This document shows positions 8,832 through 16,339 of a DNA stretch of 64,000 nt, one piece after another. Numbering within the stretch: position 1 is the stretch's first letter; each line of letters opens with the position of its first letter. A program made the translations under genes and the position numbers. Source of the DNA: Devosia enhydra (GTDB lineage: Bacteria > Pseudomonadota > Alphaproteobacteria > Rhizobiales > Devosiaceae); the NCBI RefSeq assembly GCF_900119845.1, contig NZ_FPKU01000001.1, positions 62,001 through 126,000 of the forward strand, read 5' to 3'. Below the pieces are notes generated by a model. That model saw only the letters and a program-made list of their open reading frames with translations, searched no databases and had not been told where the DNA came from.

Positions 8832-9298
8832 CAGCCCGGAACCGCGAGGTCCGGCGCCTCCTGACCCTCGGGAAGGGGGCGCGGGGGCGGGGGAGGTGGA
8901 GCCAGCTGCGGCGCGGCGGCGGGCGGCGTTGCCGGTGGCGGAGTTGGCGCGAGGCGCTGCGGTTCGGCCGCGGGCTGAGCCGGCGGAGGCGGGGGCGCGA
9001 GCCGGGTTTCTGCCGGTCGCTGCGCGGGCGGGGGCGGGGGAGCCGCAAGCGTCGGGGCGCCGGCCGCGCAGGGGGCGGCGGCGGGCGGCGGCGGAGCGGC
9101 CATCATCGGCGCGCCGGCGGCGCAGGGTGCACCGGCTGCGCAAGGGGCCGCGCCCGCGGCACAGGGCGCCGAACCCGAGGCGGCCGCGACCTGCGCGGTG
9201 GGGCGCGGCGGCACCGGATTGGTCAGATGATCATAGGCGATGGCGGCGGTAGAGACGGCGAGGGCCGCGCCGAAGAGCAGGGTGTTGCGCGAACTCAT
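8831..9298 (-). CDS. membrane-anchored Pro/Ala-rich protein with PCAAGA repeats
   Basis: A 155-residue low-complexity protein. An N-terminal hydrophobic stretch (LLFGAALAVSTAAIAY, residues 7-22) looks like an uncleaved anchor or signal. It is followed by four PCAAGA units with cysteines at residues 46, 53, 59 and 77, then a proline-rich tail with runs of 5-6 Pro. The start at 9298 overlaps the end of the YeeE gene (ATGA), and its stop overlaps the next start. Regular cysteines in a probably periplasmic protein beside a thiosulfate importer suggest a thiol or metal role, but there is no homology basis. The longer open frame starting at 9811 is a shadow. Confidence 0.65.
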   Translation of the reverse strand: MSSRNTLLFGAALAVSTAAIAYDHLTNPVPPRPTAQVAAASGSAPCAAGAAPCAAGAPCAAGAPMMAAPPPPAAAPCAAGAPTLAAPPPPPAQRPAETRLAPPPPPAQPAAEPQRLAPTPPPATPPAAAPQLAPPPPPPRPLPEGQEAPDLAVPG

Positions 9299-10509
9299 TT
9301 CTTGGCGAACCCATCGAGACCGAAGACAGGCCGGAGCCAAACGCCCACGAACGACCCCACGAAGGCGGCGGCGAACCACAGCCAGCCATGCAGGCTGCCC
9401 GTCGCGATGCCGGAAAACAGCGCGCCGATATTGCAGCCGAACGACAGCCGCGCGCCATAGCCCATCAGCAAACCGCCGATGATGGCGGCCAGCAGCGAGC
9501 CCAGCGGCAGGGCGGCCTTGGGCGCGAACTTGCCGGCGAGCGAGGCGGCGATGCCGGCCCCGAGCACGAGGCCGAAATCCATCACCGACACGGTATCGGC
9601 CAAAACGGAGGAGTTGAGGGCCTGCGCCTGGGCCGGCCAGGTCCAAAATTCCCAGCTCGCCACATCGATGCCGATGGCCTGCGCGATCTTGGCGCCCCAG
9701 AGGCCGAAGCCATAGGTGATCGACCAGGGGTGACCGGCCGTCAACAGGGTTGCGATGTTGAGGAGCGCGAGCACGAGACCGGCGCCGACCATCGGCCAGG
9801 GCCCGAGCCACAGCCAGCTCCAGCCGGGACGGGCGGGCACGGCCTCGGTCTCGAGATTGCCATGGGCGCGCTTTTCGATGACGGCGGTGATGAGCGCCAC
9901 GAGCGCCAGCCCGGCAAGGGTGAGAGCGATGGAGCCGGAAATGCCGAGCTCGGCCCCGAGGCTGATGGTGCCAAAAGAGGGCTGCTGCAGCCAGAAGGGC
10001 AGGTGGGCCGTGCCGATGAGCGCGCCGATGATGAAGAACACCAGCGTGACCAGCATGCGCGACGACCCGCCGCCTACGGTGAAGAGCGTGCCCGAGCCGC
10101 AGCCGCCGCCCAGCTGCATGCCGAGCCCGAAGATCGCCGCGCCAAGCAGCACCGAGAGCCCCACGGGTGCGACGGCGCCCACCATGGCCTGTCCGCCGAT
10201 AGTGCCTGCCGCGACCAGCGGGATCATGGCGATGGCGGCGACCCCGATCGTCAGCATCTGGGCGCGCATGCCGCGCCCGCGCTTTTCGACCACCATGCGG
10301 CGCCAGCCGCCGGTGAAGCCGAACGAGCCGTGAAAGAGCGCCGCCCCGAGCCCGCCCCCGATGAGGAACAGCGCGCCCTGCCGCAGATCGACGAGATTGG
10401 TGATGAGGAAAAAACCCGCCACGAGCACGCTGGCGGCAACGATGAGCGGCCAGCGATCGAGCGTGACCGGTGGCAGGAAACGGGGCGCGGAGGCGGAAAT
10501 GTCGGTCAT
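9295..10509 (-). CDS. YeeE/YedE (TsuA-type) thiosulfate/sulfur-compound transporter
   Basis: A 404-residue inner-membrane protein with about ten helices and two sulf_transp repeats. Family hallmarks are GMQLGGGCGSGTLFTVGGGS in the first half and RLSFGCNIGALFSGIATGS in the second; TsuA relays thiosulfate through conserved cysteines in such motifs. It lies downstream of a periplasmic rhodanese, which uses thiosulfate, and is followed by a Cys-repeat protein, so a sulfur-scavenging unit is likely. The usual TusA/TsuB partner is not seen. A terminator-like hairpin separates it from the rhodanese gene. Confidence 0.88.
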   Translation of the reverse strand: MTDISASAPRFLPPVTLDRWPLIVAASVLVAGFFLITNLVDLRQGALFLIGGGLGAALFHGSFGFTGGWRRMVVEKRGRGMRAQMLTIGVAAIAMIPLVAAGTIGGQAMVGAVAPVGLSVLLGAAIFGLGMQLGGGCGSGTLFTVGGGSSRMLVTLVFFIIGALIGTAHLPFWLQQPSFGTISLGAELGISGSIALTLAGLALVALITAVIEKRAHGNLETEAVPARPGWSWLWLGPWPMVGAGLVLALLNIATLLTAGHPWSITYGFGLWGAKIAQAIGIDVASWEFWTWPAQAQALNSSVLADTVSVMDFGLVLGAGIAASLAGKFAPKAALPLGSLLAAIIGGLLMGYGARLSFGCNIGALFSGIATGSLHGWLWFAAAFVGSFVGVWLRPVFGLDGFAKK

Positions 10510-10533
10510 GATATCCGGGGACGCTGGTCTTTT

Positions 10534-10573
10534 AAAAAGCTATGGATGCTGCGCCTTTTGAGCGCAACATCCA
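10534..10573 (-). terminator. Rho-independent terminator after rhodanese gene
   Basis: On the minus strand, TGGATGTTGCGC pairs with GCGCAGCATCCA (one mismatch, 7-nt loop, 10543-10573), followed by AGCTTTTT (A-run 10534-10538 on the plus strand). It lies 28 nt past the rhodanese stop and just before the YeeE start, so YeeE depends on read-through or its own promoter. Confidence 0.7.
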
Positions 10574-10601
10574 AGCGTGACCGGGCTGGAAAGCCTCGGG
10601 C

Positions 10602-11504
10602 TTACTGGATCGGACGGGCCGGATCGGCCGCCCATTCGGACATCGAGCCATCATACATGGCGGTGTTCTTGTTGCCGGCCACTTCGTGCAGGCCGAACCA
10701 GGCGATCGAGGCCCAGTGACCGGTGTTGCAGAAGACGATGTTCTTCTCGTCGATGCCGAGCGACAGGCCCTCGGCGATCGCCGCGATGGTCTCGGGCTGC
10801 GCGAAGCTGGCATATTCGGCGCTGTAGAACTTGGAGTGCGGGATGTTGATGGCGCCCGGAATGGTGCCTTCGATGCGCACGACCGGGCTCTTGGCCTTGC
10901 CCAGATACTGCTCCTCGGGGCGGCCATCGACCAGCGTGACGCCAGCAGTCAGCGCCGCTTCGACATCGGCGGTGGTGGCGCGCAGCTCTTCGCGAACCGC
11001 GACGGGGAAGGTGGTGGGCTCGGGGGTCGCGGCAGTGGCGACGCGCTCGCCGCCCTGGGCATCATACTGGCGCCAGCCGCCATCGAGGATCGAAACCTCG
11101 TCATGGCCGAGATATTTGAAGGTCCAGTAGACGCGGGTGGCGCCGCCGAACTCGCTCGAATCGGTGCCCCACGGCACGATCACGACATGATCGTCGCCAT
11201 CGATGCCGAGCCCGCCGATGAGGCTGGCGATCTGCTCGACGGGCGGGATCTGGCCCGGCACGCCCTGGACCTCGGTGCGCCAGCCGGCGGAGGCATAGGG
11301 GGCAACGACGGCATCGGCGATATAGGGCAGGGCGCCCAGATCGGTCTTTTCGATGTTGTCGCGAATATCGAGGATGACGACATTCTCGTTGCCGGCATTG
11401 GCCTTGAGCCATTCGACGGTGACGAGGGGGGTGATTTCCTGGGCCATGACCGCGACGGGGGCGGAGACCAGCAGGACGGCGGCGGCAAGGGATGCAAGAC
11501 GCAT
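10602..11504 (-). CDS. periplasmic thiosulfate/3-mercaptopyruvate sulfurtransferase (rhodanese)
   Basis: A 300-residue tandem-rhodanese protein. An N-terminal signal peptide (MRLASLAAAVLLVSAPVAVMAQ) places it in the periplasm. The first, inactive domain has VVILDIR and SILDGGWRQYDA; the second has LVDGRPEEQY and the active-site loop CNTGHWAS with Cys259. It transfers sulfane sulfur from thiosulfate or mercaptopyruvate to an acceptor. ATG 11504 is chosen for the signal peptide and for GGGAG 8 nt upstream; the longer frame to 11606 adds a non-signal extension. It precedes the YeeE thiosulfate importer. Confidence 0.88.
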   Translation of the reverse strand: MRLASLAAAVLLVSAPVAVMAQEITPLVTVEWLKANAGNENVVILDIRDNIEKTDLGALPYIADAVVAPYASAGWRTEVQGVPGQIPPVEQIASLIGGLGIDGDDHVVIVPWGTDSSEFGGATRVYWTFKYLGHDEVSILDGGWRQYDAQGGERVATAATPEPTTFPVAVREELRATTADVEAALTAGVTLVDGRPEEQYLGKAKSPVVRIEGTIPGAINIPHSKFYSAEYASFAQPETIAAIAEGLSLGIDEKNIVFCNTGHWASIAWFGLHEVAGNKNTAMYDGSMSEWAADPARPIQ

Positions 11505-11714
11505 AAAAAAAGCTCCCGGATGGATTGGCGATATGTCTACAGGATGGTGTGCCCGGACGCTAAGCGTAGCCATCCAATTGAAGGGAATTTGAAGAAAAAA
11601 CCGCATCGCGGGGAGGGCTTGGCTGGAAACGGCGTTTCTGGGGGGTGGGTGGGCACTCTAAACGGAGGGCCCTGCTTTTGCGGGGACGACGGAGGGGGGC
11701 GGCGTCTGTGCCCG

Positions 11715-11762
11715 AACCTCGCCCTTCGAGACGCGCCTTTGGCGCTCCTCAGGGTGAGGTTC
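11715..11762. repeat. REP-like palindromic repeat, type A, copy 3
   Basis: AACCTCGCCCTTCGAGACGC, an inner CGCCTTTGGCG hairpin, then CTCCTCAGGGTGAGGTT. Degenerate tandem fragments of its right arm (CTCCCCAGGGTGAGGTTCTC) continue to about 11830. It lies in the 11505-12006 gap, which otherwise shows only this repeat, copy 4 and an upstream region for the AEC gene. Confidence 0.75.
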
Positions 11763-11876
11763 TCCGTGCGGCTCCCCAGGGTGAGGTTCTCCGTGGGGCT
11801 CCCCAGGGGGCTCCTTGCCTATGAGGTTCTCTCTATCAGGCTTGGGTATGAAGTTCTCTCCATGAGTTTCGAACGG

Positions 11877-11919
11877 CCTCATGGTGGGGAGCCTCGCAGA
11901 GGCGTCTCGAACCACGAGG
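11877..11919. repeat. REP-like palindromic repeat, type A, copy 4 (inverted)
   Basis: Inverse orientation of the type A element: CCTCATGGTGGGGAGCCTC, an inner CCTCGCAGAGG hairpin, then CGTCTCGAACCACGAGG. More diverged than copies 1-3. Confidence 0.65.
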
Positions 11920-12006
11920 GCGGGGAACGCGGGGTGCGGAGGCAATTCCGTCATGGCCCGAGGGAGCCGGCTTTGGTAAGGAGCGGGTCCCGTCTGGCCG
12001 GTGCTC

Positions 12007-12939
12007 ATGCTTGCAAGTCTCCTTACCGTACTGCCCATCTTCGCGCTGGTCGCAACCGGATGGCTCGCGGCGCGCCTCAAGGCGCTGGGGCCCGAGGCGA
12101 CGCGGGAGCTCAATCGGTTCGTGGTCTATCTGGCGCTGCCGGCGCTGCTGTTCGGGATCATGGCGCGATCAGAGCCGGCCGAGATCTGGCAGCCGGGCTT
12201 CATCCTCGCGTTTCTGGTCGGCACGGGGATCGTGTTCGGCCTCGTGCTCTGGCTGCGGCTGCGGCGGGGCGAGGGGCTCGCGGCAGCGACGGTGGATGCG
12301 CTGAGCGCGAGCTATCCCAATACCGGCTTCATGGGGTTTCCGCTGGCAGCGGCGCTGTTTGGCGAGATCGGACTGGCGCCGACGCTGGTTGCCGCCATCC
12401 TCACCGCCTGCGTGCTCTTTGGCTTCGCGCTGGTGCTGATGGCGTTTGCAAAGCGTGACAGGCAACGCTCGCCGATCCTGGCGCTGGTATCGGTGCTGAA
12501 AAGCCCGTTGCTGGTGGCGCCGGCGCTGGGGGCGGTTGTAATGCTGTCGGGCTGGTCGCTGCCCGAGCCGGTGGATGATTTCGTGACGCTTCTCGGCGCG
12601 GCGGCTTCGCCTTGCGCGCTGGTTACACTGGGGCTGTTTCTTGCGCAGAGCCAGGGTGCGGGTGCGGACGGGACCGGGCGGCGGATCGGCGAGATCGTCG
12701 GGCTCAAGCTCATCGTGCAGCCGGCGCTGACCTTTCTGGTTGCCGGACCGATCCTGGGATTACCGGCGCATCTGGTCGCGCTGGCGGTGATTCTCGCCGG
12801 ACTGCCGACGGGGACGGGGCCCTTCATGCTGGCCGAACTGCATGGGCAGGGCCAGCGCATCGCGGCGGGTGCGCTGCTTTATTCGACGCTGGCCTCGGTG
12901 CTGCTGCTGCCCCTGCTGATGGTGGTGCTGGGGGTGTGA
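12007..12939 (+). CDS. AEC family permease (auxin efflux carrier-like)
   Basis: A 310-residue inner-membrane transporter with about ten helices in the two-bundle AEC arrangement. Typical segments are PIFALVATGWLAARL at the N-terminus, SASYPNTGFMGFPLA (the PNxGFMGFP motif) in helix 4 and GLPTGTGPFMLA near the C-terminus. AEC carriers export or import carboxylates and related acids (MdcF, MleP types); the substrate cannot be read from sequence. The start could be GTG 12001 or ATG 12007; no good ribosome site lies close (AAGGAG at 11978 is too far), so the start is uncertain. Confidence 0.82.
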   Translation: MLASLLTVLPIFALVATGWLAARLKALGPEATRELNRFVVYLALPALLFGIMARSEPAEIWQPGFILAFLVGTGIVFGLVLWLRLRRGEGLAAATVDALSASYPNTGFMGFPLAAALFGEIGLAPTLVAAILTACVLFGFALVLMAFAKRDRQRSPILALVSVLKSPLLVAPALGAVVMLSGWSLPEPVDDFVTLLGAAASPCALVTLGLFLAQSQGAGADGTGRRIGEIVGLKLIVQPALTFLVAGPILGLPAHLVALAVILAGLPTGTGPFMLAELHGQGQRIAAGALLYSTLASVLLLPLLMVVLGV

Positions 12940-12959
12940 GGGGCTTCATCCGACCCCGG

Positions 12960-12980
12960 CCCTCCCCGTCAAGGGGAGGG
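12960..12980. terminator. bidirectional hairpin between convergent genes
   Basis: CCCTCCCC pairs with GGGGAGGG over a 5-nt loop in the 65-nt gap between the AEC gene (+) and the amidohydrolase gene (-). There is no T-run, but position and symmetry fit a shared transcript-end structure. Confidence 0.5.
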
Positions 12981-13004
12981 GCGCTGACTGACGGGCCTTT
13001 GGCG

Positions 13005-14069
13005 TCAGATCGAGATCGGCAGGCGATAGAAGCGGGCGGCGGTGACAAAGAGCATCTGGTCGCGCTCCTCGGGCGTGTAGCCCGAAACCAGCCGCTTGAA
13101 GGCGTTCCAGAGGACCGGATAAGGCACGAACTGCCGCTCGACGGGATAGTTGCTCTCGAACATCACGCGCGCGGGGCCGAAAAGGTCGATGACCGTGTGC
13201 GCGTAGGGAGCCCAGAGTCTGGCGAGCTCTTCTGACGATGCGGGTTCAGGCCGGTTTCTGAGATCAAAGCCGCCGCGCTGGGCGCTCATGCCGCCGATCT
13301 TGACGAAGATGTTGGGGCAGGTGGCGAGGTCGCGCAGGCCGTCGCGCCAGAAGGCGAAGGCCTCGTCGCGCCGGCCGGCATAAGGTCCGCTGCCCAGAAT
13401 GCCGCCGAGATGGTTGAGCACGATGCGCTGGAGGGGGAAGGCGCGGGCCAGCGCCAGAAGCTCGGGAAATTGCGGCTCAAAGGCCGTGGCGTCATAGGCG
13501 AGATCGTGCTTGGCGAGGCAGGCAAAACCCTCACGGAAACCGGGGCTTTCGAGCGTGCCGGGAACGATGGCGAGGTCCGAAAAGGCGAAGGCCGGATCGG
13601 GATGGTGCCAGGTGAGGTTGCGGATGCCGCGCACGCGCCCGAAGGCCATGTGGCGCTCGAGGATGTCGGCGACGCGCGCGCCCAGCCGCAGATCGACAAA
13701 AGCGACGATGCCCGAGACAATGCCGGGCGGGCAATAGAGCCCGCTGGCGGCCATGGCGCCATAGCCGTGGAGGAATTCGGTTTCGCCCAGCGATGCAAGC
13801 TCCGGCGGCCCGCTTTGCCGGTACATGGTGCCGGGCTCCAGCCCCTCGCGCATCAGGGCGCCGGCTTCGACAGCCACCGAGGCGATGATGTTGTGGCCTG
13901 TGAGGAGATCGGCGAGGAACTCATCGAAGAGGTAGCAGAAGCGTCCGGCGCCGGGCACCGGACGATCCCAGAAATGATGATGGGGGTCGCAGATGCGCTG
14001 GCCGGGATCGAGGATCGGCTCGCGCCGCAGCGCGAGCCAGTCGTCATCGGGCAGGCCTAATCCCGGCAT
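13005..14069 (-). CDS. amidohydrolase family 2 protein, probable sugar lactonase
   Basis: A 354-residue TIM-barrel metal-dependent hydrolase of the amidohydrolase-2 family. The signature DPHHHFWD is at residues 28-35, with later VLNHLGG and MFESNYPVERQF carrying the expected His and Asp/Asn. Relatives include L-fuconolactonase, L-rhamnono-lactonase and pyrone-dicarboxylate lactonase. Lying directly downstream of an acid-sugar dehydratase gene, it most likely opens an aldonolactone to feed that enzyme. A LacI-type palindrome (14092-14105) lies 22 nt upstream of its start, overlapping the preceding stop codon, so it may also be transcribed on its own. Confidence 0.82.
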   Translation of the reverse strand: MPGLGLPDDDWLALRREPILDPGQRICDPHHHFWDRPVPGAGRFCYLFDEFLADLLTGHNIIASVAVEAGALMREGLEPGTMYRQSGPPELASLGETEFLHGYGAMAASGLYCPPGIVSGIVAFVDLRLGARVADILERHMAFGRVRGIRNLTWHHPDPAFAFSDLAIVPGTLESPGFREGFACLAKHDLAYDATAFEPQFPELLALARAFPLQRIVLNHLGGILGSGPYAGRRDEAFAFWRDGLRDLATCPNIFVKIGGMSAQRGGFDLRNRPEPASSEELARLWAPYAHTVIDLFGPARVMFESNYPVERQFVPYPVLWNAFKRLVSGYTPEERDQMLFVTAARFYRLPISI

Positions 14070-14091
14070 TGATGAGGGCTCCAGTGGCCTA

Positions 14092-14105
14092 TGAAAGCGC
14101 TTTAG
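14092..14105. promoter_or_regulatory. LacI-family operator-like site before amidohydrolase
   Basis: TGAAAGCGCTTTAG matches 8 of 10 fixed positions of the LacI-family consensus TGNAANCGNTTNCA and contains the perfect palindrome AAAGCGCTTT. It matches sites before the sugar ABC operon and the larB/dehydratase pair, so the LacI gene at 21302 is the likely regulator. Confidence 0.55.
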
Positions 14106-15259
14106 GCGCTGCCGAGCTTGCGGGCATCGTCATTGTCGTTGACGAAATCCATGTCGAGCTCCAGCCCGAGCCCTGGCAGGTCGGGGATGTGCATATAGCC
14201 ATCGACCGGCACCGGTGCGTTCTTGAAGACGTGGGCGGTGACCTCCTCGAACATCAAGAGGCGCTCGAGGAAGAGCGAATTGGGCAGCGCGGCGACGAGA
14301 TGGAGGTGGATGTTCTCCATGGCGTGCGGGGCGAACTTGATGTTGAAGGCCTGGGCGATGGCGCTGGCCTTGAGCATTTCGGTGATACCGCCGACACGCG
14401 CGCCATCGACCTGGAGGATATCGACGGCTTCGGCGGCGACGAGGTCGCGCACGCCGAACTTGGTGTATTCATGCTCGCCGGTGCCCAGCGGAATGTCGGT
14501 GCCGCGCTTGAAGCGGGCAAGGCCTGGGATGTCGTCGGCGAACACCGGCTCCTCGAAGAGGAAGATGTCGTATTCGCGCACGCGGTTGGCCGCCTGGATG
14601 GCGGTGGCCGCATCCCAGCAATTGTTGGCATCGAGCAGGAGCTTGATCTCGGGCCCGACGGCCTCGCGCACCTTGCGCACGCGCTCGGCATCGCGGCGCG
14701 GATTGGTGCCGCCCTCGACGCCCACCTTGAACTTGATGAAGGAAAAGCCGCGCGCGACCATGCCCTTCATCTCGTCGACCAGCTGGTCGTCGTCGTACGA
14801 GGTCCAGCCGCCGCTGGCATAGACGGGCGCCTTGGTCTGGTTGCCGCCGAGCAGGCGGTAGAGCGGCAGGTTGACGATCTTGCCCTTGAGGTCCCAGAGC
14901 GCGATGTCGATGGCGCTGAGCGCGCAATACATCAGGCCCTTGCGGCCAACGCCCCGTAGATAATGGAAGAATTCCTGCCAGATGGCTTCCGTCTCGAGCG
15001 GATCGCGACCGATGAGCTTGGGCGCCATGTTGTTGAGGATGAGCGCCCGCGTCGCCTCGCCACCCACTTCGTGATAGGTGACCCCGATGCCTTCGAGCCC
15101 CTGATCGGTGGTGATGCGCACGATGGTGTAGCCGATCGTCTCGACCTTGCGGGTCGCATCCGCGAAGCCGCCGGTGATCGGGTGGGAGACGAGATGGACG
15201 TCGATCTTCTTGATTTTGTGCTGCACTTTGGGCGCGTATCCGGGATTGTTGCCGACCAT
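14102..15259 (-). CDS. enolase-superfamily acid-sugar dehydratase (mandelate racemase subgroup)
   Basis: A 385-residue member of the mandelate-racemase subgroup. The catalytic KxK motif is Lys176-Phe-Lys178; Mg ligands are Asp210, Glu236 and Glu262; His312 in APHAMENIHLH is the likely general acid/base. KFKVG and the NIHLH segment resemble talarate/galactarate- or aldonate-type dehydratases, but specificity is not readable. The chosen ATG 15259 gives the usual N-terminus; the frame runs 30 residues further to 15349 but would then span operator site 15306-15319. First gene of a two-gene operon with the lactonase and divergent from a GntR regulator. Confidence 0.85.
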   Translation of the reverse strand: MVGNNPGYAPKVQHKIKKIDVHLVSHPITGGFADATRKVETIGYTIVRITTDQGLEGIGVTYHEVGGEATRALILNNMAPKLIGRDPLETEAIWQEFFHYLRGVGRKGLMYCALSAIDIALWDLKGKIVNLPLYRLLGGNQTKAPVYASGGWTSYDDDQLVDEMKGMVARGFSFIKFKVGVEGGTNPRRDAERVRKVREAVGPEIKLLLDANNCWDAATAIQAANRVREYDIFLFEEPVFADDIPGLARFKRGTDIPLGTGEHEYTKFGVRDLVAAEAVDILQVDGARVGGITEMLKASAIAQAFNIKFAPHAMENIHLHLVAALPNSLFLERLLMFEEVTAHVFKNAPVPVDGYMHIPDLPGLGLELDMDFVNDNDDARKLGSA

Positions 15260-15305
15260 TCGGGATGATGTCGCTGCCCTGAACTTCACGCTCTTGCGTG
15301 CAAGG

Positions 15306-15319
15306 CAGTCAGACAGATT
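15306..15319. promoter_or_regulatory. putative GntR operator, site 1
   Basis: CAGTCAGACAGATT; the core GTCAGAC is a near-palindrome (GTC-N-GAC) of the kind bound by FadR-type GntR proteins. It lies in the divergent region upstream of the dehydratase gene. A possible minus-strand promoter lies near: TTGACA (15365-15360) with a poor -10 17 nt downstream. Confidence 0.55.
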
Positions 15320-15412
15320 TTTGCGTTCGGGGCTAGACATTTGCCGCATGAGCAGCGAATGTCAACGCGTCTCCGGCGATCCAAGGCGAAAAATCCGGCG
15401 AGGCTGATGAAG

Positions 15413-15426
15413 ATGTCAGGCAGGTT
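15413..15426. promoter_or_regulatory. putative GntR operator, site 2, overlapping the gntR ribosome site
   Basis: ATGTCAGGCAGGTT, matching site 1 at 10 of 14 bases. It ends 3 nt before the ATG of the GntR gene and covers its purine-rich ribosome-binding region, suggesting autorepression. Confidence 0.6.
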
Positions 15427-15429
15427 CAA

Positions 15430-16134
15430 ATGAACGAGCGCATCGAGCGGCCGGGCGACCAGCTGGTGCAGCGCATCGTGGACCTCGTGCGCCGCAAGGG
15501 CATCGGGGAGGGCGAGCGCATCCCCGGGGAGACCGATCTCAGTGCCGAACTGGGGGTCAGCCGGCCGGCGGTGCGCGAGGCGCTGATGTCGCTCGAAGCG
15601 GTGGGCATGCTGGTGTCGCGCAAGGGCAGCGGGCGCGTGCTGCAGCGGATGGATTTCGGTGCTGTGCTGCAGAAGGTGGCCACCCTCGCCCCCCTCGACG
15701 ACCGCCGGATGCTGGAGCTGCTCTCGATCCGGCAATTGCTCGAAGTGGGGTTTCTCGCCGAATCGATCTCGCGCATGACCCCGCAATCGCTCGATGCGCT
15801 GGGGCGGGTAACGGCCGAGATCGAGGCCAAGGCGGCGCGCGGCGACTATTTCGCCGAGGAGGACCAGACCTTCCACCTGCTGCTCCACAGCGGGCTCGAA
15901 AACGCGGTGCTCAACGGCATCCTGTCGCTGTTCTGGACCAGCTACAGGCGCATCGACCCCGAACGGATGTCGCACTCGCAGCGGCTGGACGAAACCGCCG
16001 CGCATCACCGGCGCATCCATGACGCGATCCGGGCGGGCGACGTGCGGCGGGCGCAGCATCATCTCGACCGGCATTTCTACGACACAGCCTATGTCATCGC
16101 CAACACGCCGGGAGGCGGCGAGCCCGACGGCTGA
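15430..16134 (+). CDS. GntR-family transcriptional regulator, FadR/FCD subgroup
   Basis: A 234-residue repressor. The winged-helix domain occupies residues ~8-75 with the recognition segment LGVSRPAVREALMSLEAVGML. The C-terminal all-helical FCD domain (residues ~88-225) has metal/ligand-type His residues (EEDQTFHLLLHSGLEN, ETAAHHRRIHDAIRAGD). FCD regulators of sugar-acid pathways are usually released by pathway acids such as aldonates or ketodeoxyaldonates. It is divergent from the dehydratase-lactonase operon and has one candidate operator at its own start. The same motif precedes the ABC/enolase operon at 38694, so it probably controls both. Confidence 0.9.
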   Translation: MNERIERPGDQLVQRIVDLVRRKGIGEGERIPGETDLSAELGVSRPAVREALMSLEAVGMLVSRKGSGRVLQRMDFGAVLQKVATLAPLDDRRMLELLSIRQLLEVGFLAESISRMTPQSLDALGRVTAEIEAKAARGDYFAEEDQTFHLLLHSGLENAVLNGILSLFWTSYRRIDPERMSHSQRLDETAAHHRRIHDAIRAGDVRRAQHHLDRHFYDTAYVIANTPGGGEPDG

Positions 16135-16206
16135 CGACCCGGACGACCTCGAACCGGTCGCTCCCCTCTCCTCGCGCCAGAGCCGGCGGCGGGGTTTTCG
16201 CCGTGA

Positions 16207-16220
16207 CGTAAGCGCTATCA
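16207..16220. promoter_or_regulatory. LacI-family operator-like site, distal, before sugar ABC operon
   Basis: CGTAAGCGCTATCA matches 8 of 10 fixed positions of TGNAANCGNTTNCA. Its centre is 77 bp upstream of the second site at 16284, a spacing that could allow DNA looping. Confidence 0.5.
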
Positions 16221-16283
16221 AGGGGCTGCGATAGCTGCGCTGCAAACCTGTTGACAGCCCTTCAAAACATGCCGTAGGAAAAA

Positions 16284-16297
16284 TGTAAGCGGTTCCA
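16284..16297. promoter_or_regulatory. LacI-family operator, proximal, before sugar ABC operon
   Basis: TGTAAGCGGTTCCA matches all ten fixed positions of the LacI-family consensus TGNAANCGNTTNCA. It lies 42 nt upstream of the binding-protein ATG, within the likely promoter or leader. Confidence 0.75.
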
Positions 16298-16339
16298 ATT
16301 TGGCTTTCCAAATGGTCGCTCTTGCTGATGGGAGGAATC

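Noticed and set aside
8831-9811. Long 326-codon minus-strand frame covering the Pro-rich gene
   Set aside because: Only its last 155 codons are real; the upstream part is antisense-phase shadow of the YeeE gene, Arg-rich and without homology.
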